A stretch of DNA of 64,000 nucleotides from Prinsepia uniflora (GCA_032719365.1 CM064872.1:52566891-52630890); one strand, 5' to 3'. Positions 46,040 to 59,168 are shown, counted from the first letter of the stretch. The notes: generated from the sequence alone by a model not told the origin. A program made the numbers and translations.

Positions 46040-47710
46040 TGTAATGACCCGTCTCGAAATAATGTGATTAGCGAGACTAATCAATTAAGACTAATCGGGG
46101 AGTAGTCAAGGATTATCGGATGATCAGGGAAAATTATGATTTTACCCCTAAAAGAGTAAAAAGTTAACTTTTGACCCATGAGGTTAAATACACGTGAATC
46201 GAGATCCATTACGTAGATCGAGACGATACAAGTCTATAGATAGGCTATACATGAAAATCAAACACCGTATGGGAAAGTTACGGGTCACGAAAGATTTTGA
46301 GAACTATTTATAATTGCACGTTTTACGAGAGTTGACTTTTGGGTTTGTCCTTAGTGGGCCCAAAATATCTGGTTTGGACCAATGGATGAGTGAAAGAGAA
46401 AGAGAGACTGAGGGTGAGTGAAGACTAGGAGACAGCGAGGGACGAGGCAAAACTATCGTGGACGGCGGAGGAAACCAGTAAAAAGGTAAACCTAAAAACC
46501 CTTTTTTCAATTTGAAATTCGAATTTGGATTTTGGACGTGGGGGGGGGGGGGGGGGTACTGATGCCATGTTGGCTTCTCTGAGCTCACACGAGCTGGTAG
46601 GGATCAAAATCGACGAGAAAGGATCCTTGGATGACTTAGGATGGTAGCTCGAAGGAGGGCCATGAAGGCTTGGATTCGTACAGGTAAATCCTTGACTTAT
46701 TTCCTAGTTTTGAGTAGATATAACAGTTTCTGGGTGTGAGACGAGGAGAATGGTCAAAAAATGGTGAGAAATGGTGGTCGGAAGAGGAAGAACAGACCGA
46801 GTCAACGTAGAAGGTCGAGTGAACCGGTTACAGAGAAACGGGTCAACCCATCTGAAGGTTGACGATGATGATGTGGTAGTCCACGTCATCATCTGTTAGA
46901 ACTGTCAGTCAACATGGCCAATTAGGTGATGCCAAATAGCATGCTGTTAGGTCCAATCAGCATGTTAGACATGTGGACCAATAGGGTGGTGCCACGTGGC
47001 AGGCTATCAGACTTGACATTGTCAAACATGTGGACCAATCGATGAGTGACATGTGGCAGGTTGTCATACCTGACAGGTGTCAGACTTGTCACCACGAAGT
47101 TATCAGATGACGTCAGTATTGACCATGATGACGTCAACGTTGACTTTGTTGACGTTAGTGTTGACTTTGCTAATGTCAGTGTTGATCGCTATTAACCGGC
47201 ACATGAGAACTTTGACCGACGCCTGAGGGTGTGTGGGTATAAATTTCGAGGTGAAATCAATCATGTTTGAAAGGTTTCAACGATCTGAATCCAATGGTAG
47301 TGGTTTCAGGTCAATCAGAGGTAGTTTGGAAGGTCATTTGTTTTAACCTGTGTTGGTTTTGCCCTGAAAGTACTTGTTATCCATATGTATTGTTTAATTG
47401 GAAAGTACTGGTTTTAAATTGGTATGCATGCATGCTTTGTGAAATGGAGGGTGAAAAGTATATTTATAAAACAGTTTTTAAATAAATTCTTATTTTTGTC
47501 CAATCACACGTTTGTTGTTTTTGGCACCCTCGAGGTTCATTGCGGATATGGGTTGTAGCAGAGATCGATACATCACATGTCGTCACAGATCCTTGCGTAC
47601 TCTGGGTAATCCCGAGCAGGTTACGATTTTATCCCTTGTCTGGCACGTGGTATCAAATGGGAGCAGGCATATCCCACGATAATTCAGGGGGGTTGGGATG
47701 GCTTCTGTTA
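46040..47710 (+). mobile_element. Element H, 3' LTR
   Basis: About 1.67 kb, starting TGTAATGACCCGTCTCG and ending near GGATGGCTTCTGTTA (mutated from GGGTCCTGTCA type). It is the same family as G but lacks about 0.8 kb present in G (33110-33960). It keeps ATGCATGCATGC (about 47424) and a changed TGTCCAATCACACG (about 47498). The acceptor-like site is changed to CTCGAGGTTC, and the terminal hairpin is decayed. Confidence 0.8.
46540..46556 (+). repeat. Run of 17 G in LTR H
   Basis: Unbroken G-run. LTR G has a short C-run (complement) at the same site, about 40067-40072. Confidence 0.95.
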
Positions 47711-47924
47711 GTAGATGTTGGCTTGAGCTGGCTATCATGCGGTTTCTCTCCGCTAGGCCCTTTTTGGAGACCAGTGGAGATTAACCATACTAACTGACGG
47801 TGTCGGAAATAGGTTAGTGTCTACCTCTATGGTGGCCTTAGGTATAGGCGCCCACACGATATGTCCTTGATTGGTTTTCCTTTGGATGATATCTCTGAAC
47901 TGAACATAGTTGGCGGTGCCATGA
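47711..47924 (-). pseudogene. Ty3/Gypsy gag-pol continuation (distal part)
   Basis: 214 bp between LTR H and element J. Joined across the CATGA duplication it continues the antisense gag sequence at 55586. I recognise no motif within it; the link rests on the duplication and orientation. Confidence 0.5.
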
Positions 47925-50500
47925 TGTAACGACCCGTCCCGAATTACGGGATTATATTATTGACTAATCATGACTAGTGAGGTTAATCGATGATTAGTTG
48001 AGCGAAATCGAACGAACGATGCAAAATGACCGTTTTGCCCCTTGTCATGGGAAAAATGTTGACTTTCGACCTGGGTGGTCTGATGGCCAAGGGTTGAGGC
48101 TTGTTACGTAGATCAGGTCGATACGAATCCGTAGATAAGATGCAGGCCAAAATTGGACTTCAAACGGAGAAGTTATGGTTCAAGGAAGTTTTGGGTCACT
48201 ATTTCACGTTTTACGAAACGGGAAACTCTTGTACTCAAGTAGGCCAGATATTTTAGGAAGGCCCAATGGATGAGTGACAAGTGTCACTCGTCCATTGTTC
48301 ATTATGGTTGCATACATGCATTCCCCCTCCCTTTGTTCGTGCATACCAAACCCAAACCAAAACCCAATCTCACATTTTGAACCAAATCCATATCCCTTCC
48401 TTTTGATTCTGTGAGAGGCCAGGAGATGAGGGAGGATGAGTTTGTGGTGGGTGGTGATGACAAGGACCACCGTGGACGGCGGCGGTGGCCAGAACCCCAG
48501 GTAACCCAATAAACACCTATTTCCAATTTTTAAATTTCACTTTCAAGTTTGGGAGGCTTAGGTTGTTATCTGAGGATTAGGGAGTGGTTATTGGGTTGAT
48601 AGGGTGGCTAGAGGATGAGTTTGGATGGTAGGAAGTGGCTGAGCCACCCTGGTTCAAATCGGGAAAATTGGTCGTGTGGGTTTGAACATAGGGGTTTTGG
48701 GGGGATGTTTCTCCATTCTTTTTATATGGTTAGATTCCTAGGGACGTGAGGAAGAGAGTAGGATAGAAGAGGGATTGAATCGGACCGAAATAAGGGGGAA
48801 ATCAATTGGACCAGTCGTGCAGGTCCGGTCCGGTTCAAACCAGATGGACTGGCCGGTTCACTCGAGGAAGAAGAAGCACTGTAGCGGCGCGTCGCTCCCA
48901 CGAGCAGGGGCTTTGACCAGCGCGTGTGGGAGCGTGGTCCACTTTCTCGGGAGGCTTCCAACATGTGAATTATTCTATTTGATGTAACAAACATTTTGGG
49001 ACTGGTTTCGCGTCGATCGGACATTGTTTCGATATGTTTCGAGGTGTCCGAAGGTTTAGGATCGAGTTTAAAAATATTTAAAAATTTGGGAAAATTACGG
49101 GTCTTTAGTGAGAGGTTAATAAGGTAATTAGTAACCCTCTAAAGGGATTTGGACAGGTTTGGGAGTCCCGGTGACGACAATTGGCTCGGGAGAGCCGTAT
49201 TGCATGCGTATCGAGGCTGCAGCTCGGACGGTCTGTGAGTGGACCTTATTTTCTAAATTGATGCATGCATAAATGTTTATTATGTGTTTTAATACTTGTT
49301 TAGTGATGCCATGAGTGCATTTATGTGTAGTTACGTATTGGCACGTATTTCAAAGTTTCGGCCTTATATGGTGCCTATACGGGTTTGTATTTCTACGTTG
49401 ATTTAAATGAAATGGTTTTGGATTTAAAAAGGATAAACTCGGACATGAAACCCATTTGGTTTTGTCTCGGGCATGTAGCCCTATTGATGACCTTCGGGTC
49501 TGAGTCATGGTCGAGGCGAGTGTTTTGTGCACGGCGACGGACGATACGATGCTCGCCTCCGGACTGGGATGCGTTCCTTCCAGAGAGGTCACGATGCATG
49601 ATCCGTTGTCGGGTAGCCGATGGAGGCCCGACTTCGGAGTGCTGACGGTTCAGGACATCGATCGGTGATGAGTGCACCATGATCTAGAGGTGGTCAGGTC
49701 AGTTGATACGTTCACAGCGACAAACCAGGATTTAGGGCGGTTCTGGACGGATGGTTGCACTCGTCACTACGATCGGAGTCGTGACTGACACTGAGATATA
49801 GGGAACGATGCCCAGTTGAGTCATGTGTTCGGGTACGAGGCCCCGTTTCGTGTCGGGGACCCTAAATGGATTTCCGGGTTCATGACGGTTTATAGGGACC
49901 GAGCATGAATCCATTGAAAGGTTTTAAGAATGTTTTCGATATATATATATATATATATTCATATACCTTCCTTATTTGGAATATCTCCTCCGGGGAGGGT
50001 CGTTGGCCTGGGTGGACCCCGGAGTAGTCACGGAGCACTAACTGAGTGGAGTCACCCTCGGAGTAGTCAGGGAGGGTCATTGATCTACGGACATTGACTT
50101 GGGTGGACCCCAAGAGACTTAGGCTTTGAGACCCCGGGTAGCACGCGCGTAGCTTTAGAAACCGTGACAGGATTGGTAGCATGATTTATATGCATATGCT
50201 ATACGTTATATGATATGTGATGTGTACAGGTTTTAGGCTGAGTCCCGCATGGATTTGGGGCAGTGGCCCGTATGGTTGGTTTCATTATGGTTTTTGGATA
50301 AATGGTTTTCGAATGCATGCATGCTTTTAGTGGTGTATAAATGTCTTTGATAAAATGTTTTATAAATTATTGTTTTGTCCACTCACAGCTTTTAAATGTT
50401 TTGACTGCCCTTCAGGTTGACAGAGACCGAGACATCACATACCTCCTCCGGATCATGGCGTACTTTGAAGCCCGAGCAGGCTAAAGTTGGAATTTCCTTT

Positions 50501-50521
50501 GTCTGACACTTCGTGTCAGAC
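50501..50521 (+). other. LTR-terminal hairpin, J 5' LTR
   Basis: GTCTGACAC, loop TTC, GTGTCAGAC: perfect 9-bp stem, about 53 bp before the LTR end. In the J 3' LTR (about 55512-55532) the arms are GTCTGATAT and ATGTGAGAC, still pairing at eight of nine positions with one G-U. Confidence 0.7.
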
Positions 50522-50574
50522 AGGATCAGGGACGTCCCGTGTTAATCCTGGGGGGATTGGAATGGGTCCTGACA

Positions 50575-52856
50575 AGTGGTATTAGATGAGGTTGGCTCAT
50601 AGGATACTCAGGACGCTCTGATACTGACAAGTGGTATCAGAGTATGGTTACTCATGTTACTCTGAGTTTCGGAGCAGGTTTTGCTCTCTGTGTGAGCACA
50701 GGTCGAGAATGTGATGTCTCTATGGGCTACAGTTCATCATCAACCTGATAGTTAGGATATTGATACGATAGTTAGTAGGATTAAATTGTGGATCGTCTTG
50801 GTTCGGCCCTCAATGTCGGGGTTGATATGGTTCTGTCGAGGTTGGTAGTGTGGGACCCTACGGAGGGATAAATGTAATAGTACTTTAGAGTTTTGATCAT
50901 GAGACGGTTAGTTGGGATCGTATCTCACGATGTTATAGGATCGTTTTTTATGACTGGTTAGGAGTTGTGACCATTATGGTCGGATTTTGTTGAGTTGGTG
51001 GCTATGCTGCCGGGAGCAGACGGGTTCGAGGAACCCTAGTTGGACTGATGGTAGGATTGAATTGACGTACATACGATGTTGGGACCGCGGGGTTGGCCAG
51101 ATTGTGGATTATACTGCCTTTTGTAGTTGGGCTCAGAGGAACCCTAAGGTAGGATGTATGGTTCGGAAGGTGAGTTGGCGAGTGGTTTGACTTTGACGAC
51201 TTTTCAGAGTCAAGACCGTCAGTTGGTCTAGTCATGTCAGATTTAGTGATGGGACTGCACTCCGCAGTCGAGGTTGTAGTAATCGGTTAAACCTAATTGA
51301 TAGTCGTGCTACTTTAGTTGTGCTGGATAGTTGGTGCAACTAAGGTCATGGACGACCTGGTAGACGACATGGGTTGAGTCGAGTTAGGATTTGGTTAGAG
51401 TTTAGTTGGACAAGTTACCAGGGTTGGTACTTATCGATGGAATTCCAGAGTGGGGATACGGAATAGTTAGTACGGGCGATTGATTCCGTTGGATGCGGAG
51501 TCTCGATAGCCATGTCTGGTGGTTAGGTCTGCGTGAGTCTGTGGTAGGCACTACTACCTAGAGTGGGTGTAGTTACAGTTGTTGGGAATCAGGGACGTTC
51601 AGGGGACGTTTCCTTTTCTCGTATAGGTTGTTAGGACGACTGTACCCAGAGTTGTTGGGTACGAGGGAGGCAGAGTTTCTTCCATTCGAACAGAGGTACG
51701 AGGTCGTCGCTCGGTATGAGCAGAGATCCAAGGTCATCTCATTCGAATAGTGGGTACTTGTATTGGTACTGGTGCTGGTACTAGTGCTGGTACTAGTGCC
51801 GGTGATTGTGATGACGATGAGTTACGAGTCGGGATGTGACTCCGTTGAGATAGGCATATGTTCGATGTCTGTGGTCCGGGAGTGGATCACGGATAGCGAT
51901 GGGCTAGATTGGATCCAGCAGTAGTTGAGACGTGGGGATGGAGTACTGTCATGGGGATTAACGACCAATTGGTCAGATATGGTGGTATGCAGAGATTTGA
52001 CTGCAGATCACAGCAGGAGTCTGTTGTGACTCTTCAGTCGAGCGGTACATCAGGTTAGGATGAATTGACATCCTTTTGGATGTGCATAAACGGTGTAAAC
52101 TGATAGGCGAACTTGGTAGTGAGTTAGACTGATCTCAGACACGTGGATGGTGTTCGGATGAGCTGAGGACTTGAGAGTCCATTTCGGATTGGTTATGGTT
52201 GATTGCGGTTGACCATACCTCCTGAGTTTCGGGTAGGCTTGTTCGAGGAGAAATTTGATTGTGAGAAACAGAATGGGTCATTACAATAGTTATCAACAGT
52301 CGTCGTTGGTCGGAAAGGTCGGAGAAAGAGAACTTCTAGCTCAGGAATAGAAACAGTTAAGCGTGGTTCCGACATGGTTGGAACTTCGGAATCGAGAGAG
52401 GTTGCGATTGAGGTGACGAGAGGAGTTCTTATTTCCTCATTGGTAATGGGTGTTTCCGAAGTAGGTGAAGGTGACTTCTCGTTTCCTGCTTTTTAGCAAA
52501 TGATGTTGGATGCCGGAGGATGACATTGGATGAACTTTGATATCATCATCTTCAACTTTCCTCATGTGGGTGAGGAAAGAGACGACTCATAGTGTCACAT
52601 CCAGTGACGTGACAAGTGAGTGCTTAGGGTAAGTGAGATCGAGTCGTGTGGTAACGATCAGGGTGATCGAGTTGTTTTGAGGTGATTATGGCGACCTTGA
52701 AGTGAGTGACCGAGGTCTGGTAATCAGTAGGGTGAATTACCTTGCTGATTATGCTAAGCTTGGAGCAGAGGAAATTAATTAAAGTGGGGACAAAATTAAT
52801 TAAGGAGGGAAAGTCAGTTGGAATTTCGAGGACGAAATTAATTAAGGAGGGAAGGT
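50575..52856 (+). other. Element J internal region, doubled primer site
   Basis: CTGACAAGTGGTAT(T/C)AGA occurs at 50570 and again at 50624. Only the second (TGGTATCAGAGT, 50632-50643) is close to the tRNA-Met complement. Further on are a gag-start relic (50714), GGTACTGGTGCTGGTACTAG-like repeats (about 51755-51800) and GGTATGAGCAGAGATCCA (about 51713). No long sense frame. Confidence 0.8.
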
Positions 52857-55585
52857 TGTAACGACCCGTCCCGAATTCCTAGATTAGATAAGTGACTAAT
52901 CATGATTAGTGAGGTTAATCGGTGATTAGTTGAGCAAAATCGGACGAACGATGCAAAATGAACGTTTTGTCCCTGGTCATGGGTAAAATACTGACTTTTA
53001 ACCCGGGTGGCCTGATGGCCGAGGGCCGAGGACCGTTACATAGATCAGGTAGATATGAATCCGTAGATAGGCGGCATGCCGAAATCGGACGACGAACGAA
53101 GAAGTTATGGTTCAAGGAAGTTTCAGGTCACTATTTCACGTTTTACGAAATGGGAAACTCTTGTACTCAAGTGGGCCAGATATTTCAGGAAGGCCCAATG
53201 GATGAGTGACAAGTGTCACTCATCCATTGCTCATTATAATTATATACATGCATTCCCCCTCCCTTTGTTCATGCATACCAAACCCAAACCAAAACTCGAT
53301 CTCACATTTTGAACCAGATCGATATCCCTTTCTTTTGATTCTGTAAGAGGCCAGGAGATGAGGAAGGATGAGTTTATGGTGGCTGGTGATGACAAGGGCT
53401 GCCGTGGACGGCGGCGGTGGCCAAAACCACAGGTAACCCGATAAACACCTATTTCCATTTTTTTAATTTCAATTTCAAGTTTGGGAGGCTTAGGTTGTTA
53501 TCTGAGGATTAGGGAGTGGTTATTGGGTTGATAGGATGGCTAGAGGATGAGTTTGGATGGTAGGAAGTGGTTGAGCCACCCTGGTTCAAATCGGGAAAAT
53601 TGGCCATGTATGGTGGGTTCGAACCAAAGGGTTTACGGAGGGGGGGGGTGTTTCTCCATTTTTTTATATGGCTAGATTCCTATGGATGTGAGGAAGAGAG
53701 TAGGATTGAAGAGGAATTGAATCAGACCGAAATAAGGAGGGAAATCGATTGGACCGATCGTGTCGGTCCGGTCTGATTCGAACCAGGTGGACCGGCCGGT
53801 TCACCCGAGGAAGAAAAAGCACTGTAGCGGTGCGTCGCTCCCATGCGCAGGGGCTTTGGCCGGCTCATGTTGGCATGTGGTCCACTTTCTAGGGAGGGTT
53901 CCAACATGTGAATTATTATATTTGATGTAACGAACATTTTGGGACTGGTTTCGTGTCGATCGGACATCGTTTCGATATGTTTCGAGGTGTCCGAAGGTTT
54001 AGGATAGAGTTTAAAAATAGTTAAAAATTCGAAAAAATTACGGGGCTTTAGTGAGAGATTAATAAGGTAGTTAGTAACCCTCTAAAGTGATTTGGACAGG
54101 TTTGGGAGTCCCAGTGACGAAGATTGGCCCGGGAGAGCCGTATTGCGCGCGTATCGAGGTGGCAGCTCGGACGGTCTATGAGTGGACCTTGTTTTCTAAA
54201 CTGATGCATGCATAAATGTTTATTATGTGTTTTAATACTTTTTTGTGATGCCATGAGTACATTTATTGGTGGTTACGTATTAGCACGTATTTCGAGATTT
54301 CGGCCTTATACGGTGCTTATACGGATTTGTATTGCTACGTTGATTTAATTGAAATGGTTTTGGATTTAAAAAGGATAAACTCGGGCATGGGACCCATTTG
54401 GTTTTGTCTCGGGCATGTAGCCCTATTGATGACCTTTGGGTCTGAGTCGTGGTCGCGGCGAGTGCTTTGTGTACGGCGATGGACGATACGACGCTCGCCT
54501 CCGAACTGGGATACGTTTCCTCTAGAAAGGTCACGATGCACGATCCGTTGTTGGGCAGCCGATAGAGGATCGACTTCGGAGTGCTAACGGTTCAGGACAT
54601 CGATCGGTGATAAGTGCACCATGATCTAGAGGTGGTCAGGTCGGTTGATACGTTCACGGCGACATACTAGGATTTAGGGCTGTTCTGGACGGATGGTTGT
54701 ATGCATCACTACGATCGGAGTCGTGACTGACCCTGAGATATCGGGCACGATGCCCAGTTGAGTCATGTGTTCGGGCACAAGGCCAGTTACTTTACATTTG
54801 TGATTTCGGGTCGGGGACCCTAAATGGATTTCCGGGTTCATGATGGTTTATGGGGACCGGGCATGAATCCATTAAAAGATTTTAAGAATGTTTTCGATAT
54901 ATATATATATATATTCATATACCTTCCTTATTTGGAATGTCTCCTCCGGGGAAGGTCGTTGGCCTAGGTGGACCCCGGAGTAGTCACAGAGCACTAACTG
55001 AGTGGAGTCGCCCCCGTTGGGTACCTTACTCTCAGGATGGCTTGGATTATAACCTCATGGAGGGTCATTGATCTACGAACATTGACATGAGTGGATCCTG
55101 AGAGACTTGGGCTTTGAGTCCCCGGGTAGCATGCGCGTAGCTTTAGAAACCATGATAGGATTGGTAGCATGATTTATATGTATATGCTATATGTTATATT
55201 ATATGTGATGTGTACAGGTTTTGGGCTGAGTCCTGCATAGATTTGGGGCAGTGGCCCGTATGGTTGGTTTCATTATGTTTCTTTTGGATAAATTTTTTTC
55301 GAAAGCATGCATGCTTTTAGTGAAGGGTACAAATGTCTTCGATAAAATGTTTTATAAATTATTGTTTTGTCCACTCACAGCTTTTAAATGTTTTGACTGC
55401 CCTTCAGGTTGACAGCGGATGCGGGCTGTAGCAGAGACTGAGACATCACATACCTCCTCTGGATCCTGGCGTACTCTGAAGCCCAAGCGAGCTAAAGTTG
55501 GAATTTCCCTTGTCTGATATTCCATGTGAGACGGGATCAGGGAAGTCCCGCGTTAATCCCGGAAGGATTGGGATGGCTCCTAACA

Positions 55586-57196
55586 CATGAGGCCTTCTTG
55601 TTTGGGCAACTCCTACGTGAGGTCAGGTTTGATTACTTTTGCCCTCACTAGGTCATCATAGATCTCTCCAACCTTGGCAAGGTCAAATGTGTACGAGCCA
55701 AACACTGGTGTTTTGTTTGCGAATAGGTTGCCGCTTGGCATGACTGGCTTCTACTCCCGGACAGGGTTGACTAGTGACTTGAGGGTCACGTGTCCGTTCC
55801 TTAGAGGCTGGTTCTCGGATGTGGCTACCTCCAGTTCCTGTTCTTCCTCTGAAGTCCTTGGTTCTTCTCAATGCTCAAGTCAGTGCATAGGGACCATGTT
55901 CTTATAAAACGGTGGAACTTTCGAATTGTTCATCTGCCGTTGTTCTTCTTGCAGCATCCTTTCAAACTTAGAGGTTGATACGACTATCTCCTGGAGATCT
56001 GAAAAGGTAATACCATCCAATTTTTTCCTAAGGGAAACCCTCAGTGATCGTTGTACGACAGCTACCATCTGAGCGTTGTTGATGGGAAACCTGCACCTCA
56101 TCTTCATCCTTTTGAACCTAGCGATGAAGTCCTTTGTGGCCTCATGTTTGCCTTGTCTGAGATCTGTTAAGTCACTAATAGTAACTTTAGGCTCGATTCT
56201 GTAGAATGTTTTGTGGAACTTGGCCTCTATTTGCCCCCAAGTGTGGATGGAAGCTTCTGGCATTGAAGTGTACCAAGAGAAAGCATCATCGGATAGGGAG
56301 CTATTGAAAAGCCATAACTTGAGGTAAGACTTGTCTTCAACAACACGCATTTGGACGAGAACCTCCTAATTTGTTATAAAGACGATGTGATGTCATCTCT
56401 GTTCAAGAGTGTGAATGCTAGCTGCTTGAAATTCTTGAGGAACGGGTTGTCCTAATCTATATAGGCAAGATAAGGCTTTCTATAAGTCGGGACACTAATT
56501 CTCTAAGAAGGTGCTAGTTGACAAGTTATCAGGCGCCTTAGCTCGTTCATCTTATTCATAAAGGCCTAGGGCTCTGTAGCTCGAGACGATATTTTATCAA
56601 AGAGGAACTCTCCATCTGATCCTAGTCCGTCAGAGTCAGATCTCCTCCAGTTGTTCAATTCATTTTTGGTCTTTGGCCGGAACGTGGGTTTGATTATTCC
56701 CTGGCCATTGGGTGGTTGGTTTCATGCGAGGTTGATCTCTCCCCAGCCATTATGTGACTGGTTCCTAGGAATCAAACCATGATCAAAGAACAGAAAATCG
56801 TGTCGAACTCTACTTAAATCCAGGATCTCGATGCCTGTTTTCTCTAGGAAGGTTGGGATCTAAAACAAAGGTTGAAAAATTGATGCTCCGGACTCCAACT
56901 AGCCATTCCTTTTGTCAGGTCTCAGGATCTCGAAGAGGGGTGGAACATTGGTGTTCCTTGAAGCCGTGTCATGGCTAGAAAGCTCCTGAACCTTGATATT
57001 CAAGGCTTTGATCTGCAAACTAATAAGAGCAAGGATATCTTTGAAGAGTTGGGTAAGTTCTCCTTTATCCATTTCTTGGCTAAGGACAACTTCTTTCGTC
57101 CCTTCAGTTCTTGACTCTATTCCAGTCTATACGATCATTACTTCAGGTACCGTCACTCGAGGATAACTTTTTACAAACTTTCCTTTAACATCACGG
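55586..57196 (-). pseudogene. Ty3/Gypsy gag (capsid) gene, split by J and Cassandra
   Basis: On the minus strand gag starts near 57072 (MDKGELTQLFKDILALISLQ, then a heptad-like KALNIKVQEL), breaks at a stop, and has a clean frame at 56350-55880. That frame carries the retrotransposon gag fold motifs: LKLWLFNSSLSDDAFSWYTS, WGQIEAKFHKTFYR, FIARFKRMKMRCRF and LRKKLDGITFSDLQEI. Beyond it come GSYTFDLAKVGEIYDDLVRA and a stop before the element J junction. It belongs to a coding Ty3/Gypsy element of another family. Protease, reverse transcriptase and integrase are not in the window. Confidence 0.85.
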
Positions 57197-57771
57197 TGTA
57201 AGACCCGTGTCTTGGGAAGGACGGTGAGCAATCTCGCATCGCTCGGGAGGGAAAGGTGAAGTTCCTTATATGCGTGGGCACGTATTTACCTAACATCAGG
57301 CCTTTTGGGAGCTCACTAGCTTTGGGTTTGGTTGGAACTCCAAAGTTAAGCAATATTGAGCTGGAGCAATCCCAAGATGGGTTTCCCACTAGGAAGTTGC
57401 GTGTGAATTCCTAGAAACAAAGTTATGAGGGTTGGGCCCAATGTGGACAATATCGTACTAGACGAGTCAGGTCATGACAAAATGGTATCAGGGCTAGACC
57501 CCGAATAGAAGTGTGCCATCAAGAACGCTGGGCCCTAAGGAGGGTAGATTGTAAGACTCGTGTCTTGGAAGCACGTATTTATCTAGCATGAGGCTTTTAG
57601 GAGCTCATTGTCTTTGGGTTTAGTTGGAACTACAAAGTTAAGCGAGATTAGGCTGAAGCAATCCTACAATGGGTGACCTACTGGAAAGTTGCGAGCGAGT
57701 TCCCATAAACAAAGTCGTGAGGGTTGGGCTGAAAGTGGACAATATCGTGCTAGACGAGTCGGGTCGTGACA
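57197..57771 (+). mobile_element. Cassandra TRIM, complete ends, deleted 3' LTR
   Basis: LTRs 57197-57479 and 57550-57771 (283 and 222 bp); interior 70 bp with TGGTATCAGGGC and a GGAGGGTAGAT tract. Duplication CACGG/CGCGG, one transition apart. The 3' LTR lacks about 60 bp after its first 20 bases. 5S-like modules (AAGTTAAGC, then GATGGGT) lie in both LTRs. The host is the antisense gag region. Confidence 0.92.
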
Positions 57772-57800
57772 CGCGGTGTCGCTGAGTAAACCTGTATTTG
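57772..57800. other. Short host remnant between Cassandra and element K
   Basis: 29 bp continuing the gag host after the duplication; too short to classify. Confidence 0.4.
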
Positions 57801-58971
57801 TGTAATGACCCGTCCCGAATTTCATGATTAGATTAGTGACTAATCACGATTAGTGAGGCTAATTTTTGATTAGTAGAGCGAAATCGGATGAACGATGCGA
57901 AATGACCGTTTTGCCCCTAGTGATGGCAAAACGTTGACTTTTCAATCGGATGGTCAAATGGACTTTGACCGATGACCGTGACGTAGTTCGTGACGTCACG
58001 AGTTCATAGACAGGTGGCACGTTCAATTCCGACGTTCGAGGAAGAAGTTATGACGTTCGGAAGTTTAGGGGCATTTTGGTAATTTGGGTGAATAGGAGGT
58101 CAAAAGTTGACTTTTTGACCGGGAGGTCCGATGGCCGAGGGCCGAAGACCATTACGTAGATAAGGACCATACGAATCCGTAGACAGGCGGCACGTCGAAT
58201 TCGGACGTTCGACGGCGAAGTTACGGTTCACGGAAGTTCCCGGTTACTATTCACGACGGTACATTTTACGAGACAAAAAGTGCAGTTTTGTCTCTAGTGG
58301 GCCCAGATATTTAATGGAGGCCCAATGGATGAGTGACACTTGTGACCCATCCACTGGCCAACCCCACCTACTCATGCACCAAACCCATCCCCGTGCATTT
58401 TCATTTCTTCATCCACACACAAACCCACCCGATCTCACCCTTTTCTCTCCATCTTCGTGCAACCCAAACCCAGCCAACCCAACCCCAATTCGGCCAGGAC
58501 GGAGACCAGACGTGAGGGAAGGACTGAAGATGATGGTGGCCGGCCAAGAGGGAGCCACCGTGCACGGCCGAGACCCAAACCCGAACGGTTACCCGGTTAG
58601 GCCCAAATCTCCCATTTTGTCGATTTTTACATTATGGATAGTTTTGGTTGATTAGGGAATGTTTGTTAGATTGTTTAGGGTGTATTGAGATGGTTTTGAA
58701 CGGGGGTTGACGGCTGTGAAGCCTGGGGACGAAATCGGAAAACAGGGCCGTGGGGGGGTTAATTTTTAGGGATCGATTTAGGGGGTTTTAAGTTGTTTTG
58801 TTAATTGGGTTAGATAGGAAATGAAGAAATAGGAATTTAGGAATTGGAATGGATGAAATCGGACCAAAAATGAGGGAGAAGGACACCTGGACCGGTTACG
58901 CCGGTCCAAGTTGCAGGAAAAACCGGACCGGACCGGTTCAGACCGGTCTGACCGATGTAGGGGATGACTGA

Positions 58972-59133
58972 TGACGTCATCCTGATGACGTCATCATGTC
59001 AGGGATGACGTCATCATGTCAGATCTGACAATGTCAGACTGACATGTCAGACAGTGGGCCAATGGGAGCGTGACACGTGTCACTGTCAGGGGTTGTCAGT
59101 GATGACGTCATGCTGACGTCAGCGATGACGTCA
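58972..59133 (+). promoter_or_regulatory. Six TGACGTCA palindromes in LTR K
   Basis: TGACGTCA at 58972, 58986, 59006, 59103, 59114 and 59126, within 162 bp, with related TGTCAGAC-type repeats between. The 8-mer is the palindromic bZIP (TGA-factor/CREB-type) site. G and H have degenerate versions at the same LTR position. Transcription-factor binding is inferred. Confidence 0.55.
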
Positions 59134-59149
59134 GCAGGTACTGTAGCAG

Positions 59150-59168
59150 GCGCGTGAAGCCCACGCGC
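59150..59168 (+). other. GC-rich hairpin in LTR K
   Basis: GCGCGTG, five-base loop, CACGCGC. The perfect A counterpart is at 10938-10955; imperfect forms are in B (about 14771) and J (about 48894). Sequence after it (GGCGGCGCGTGAGGGCGC) repeats one arm. Confidence 0.6.

Larger units (their letters stand above)
47925..55585 (+). mobile_element. Non-autonomous giant-LTR element J, complete
   Basis: LTRs 47925-50574 and 52857-55585 (2,650 and 2,729 bp) flank a 2.28-kb non-coding interior. Starts TGTAACGACCCGTCCCG; ends GGGTCCTGACA and GGCTCCTAACA. Exact duplication CATGA (47920-47924, 55586-55590) in an antisense gag gene. Purine tract TTAAGGAGGGAAGGT before the 3' LTR. The primer-site area is doubled. 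LTRs differ by many point changes and several indels, so J looks older than A. LTR and interior are clearly related to element K. Confidence 0.93.
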
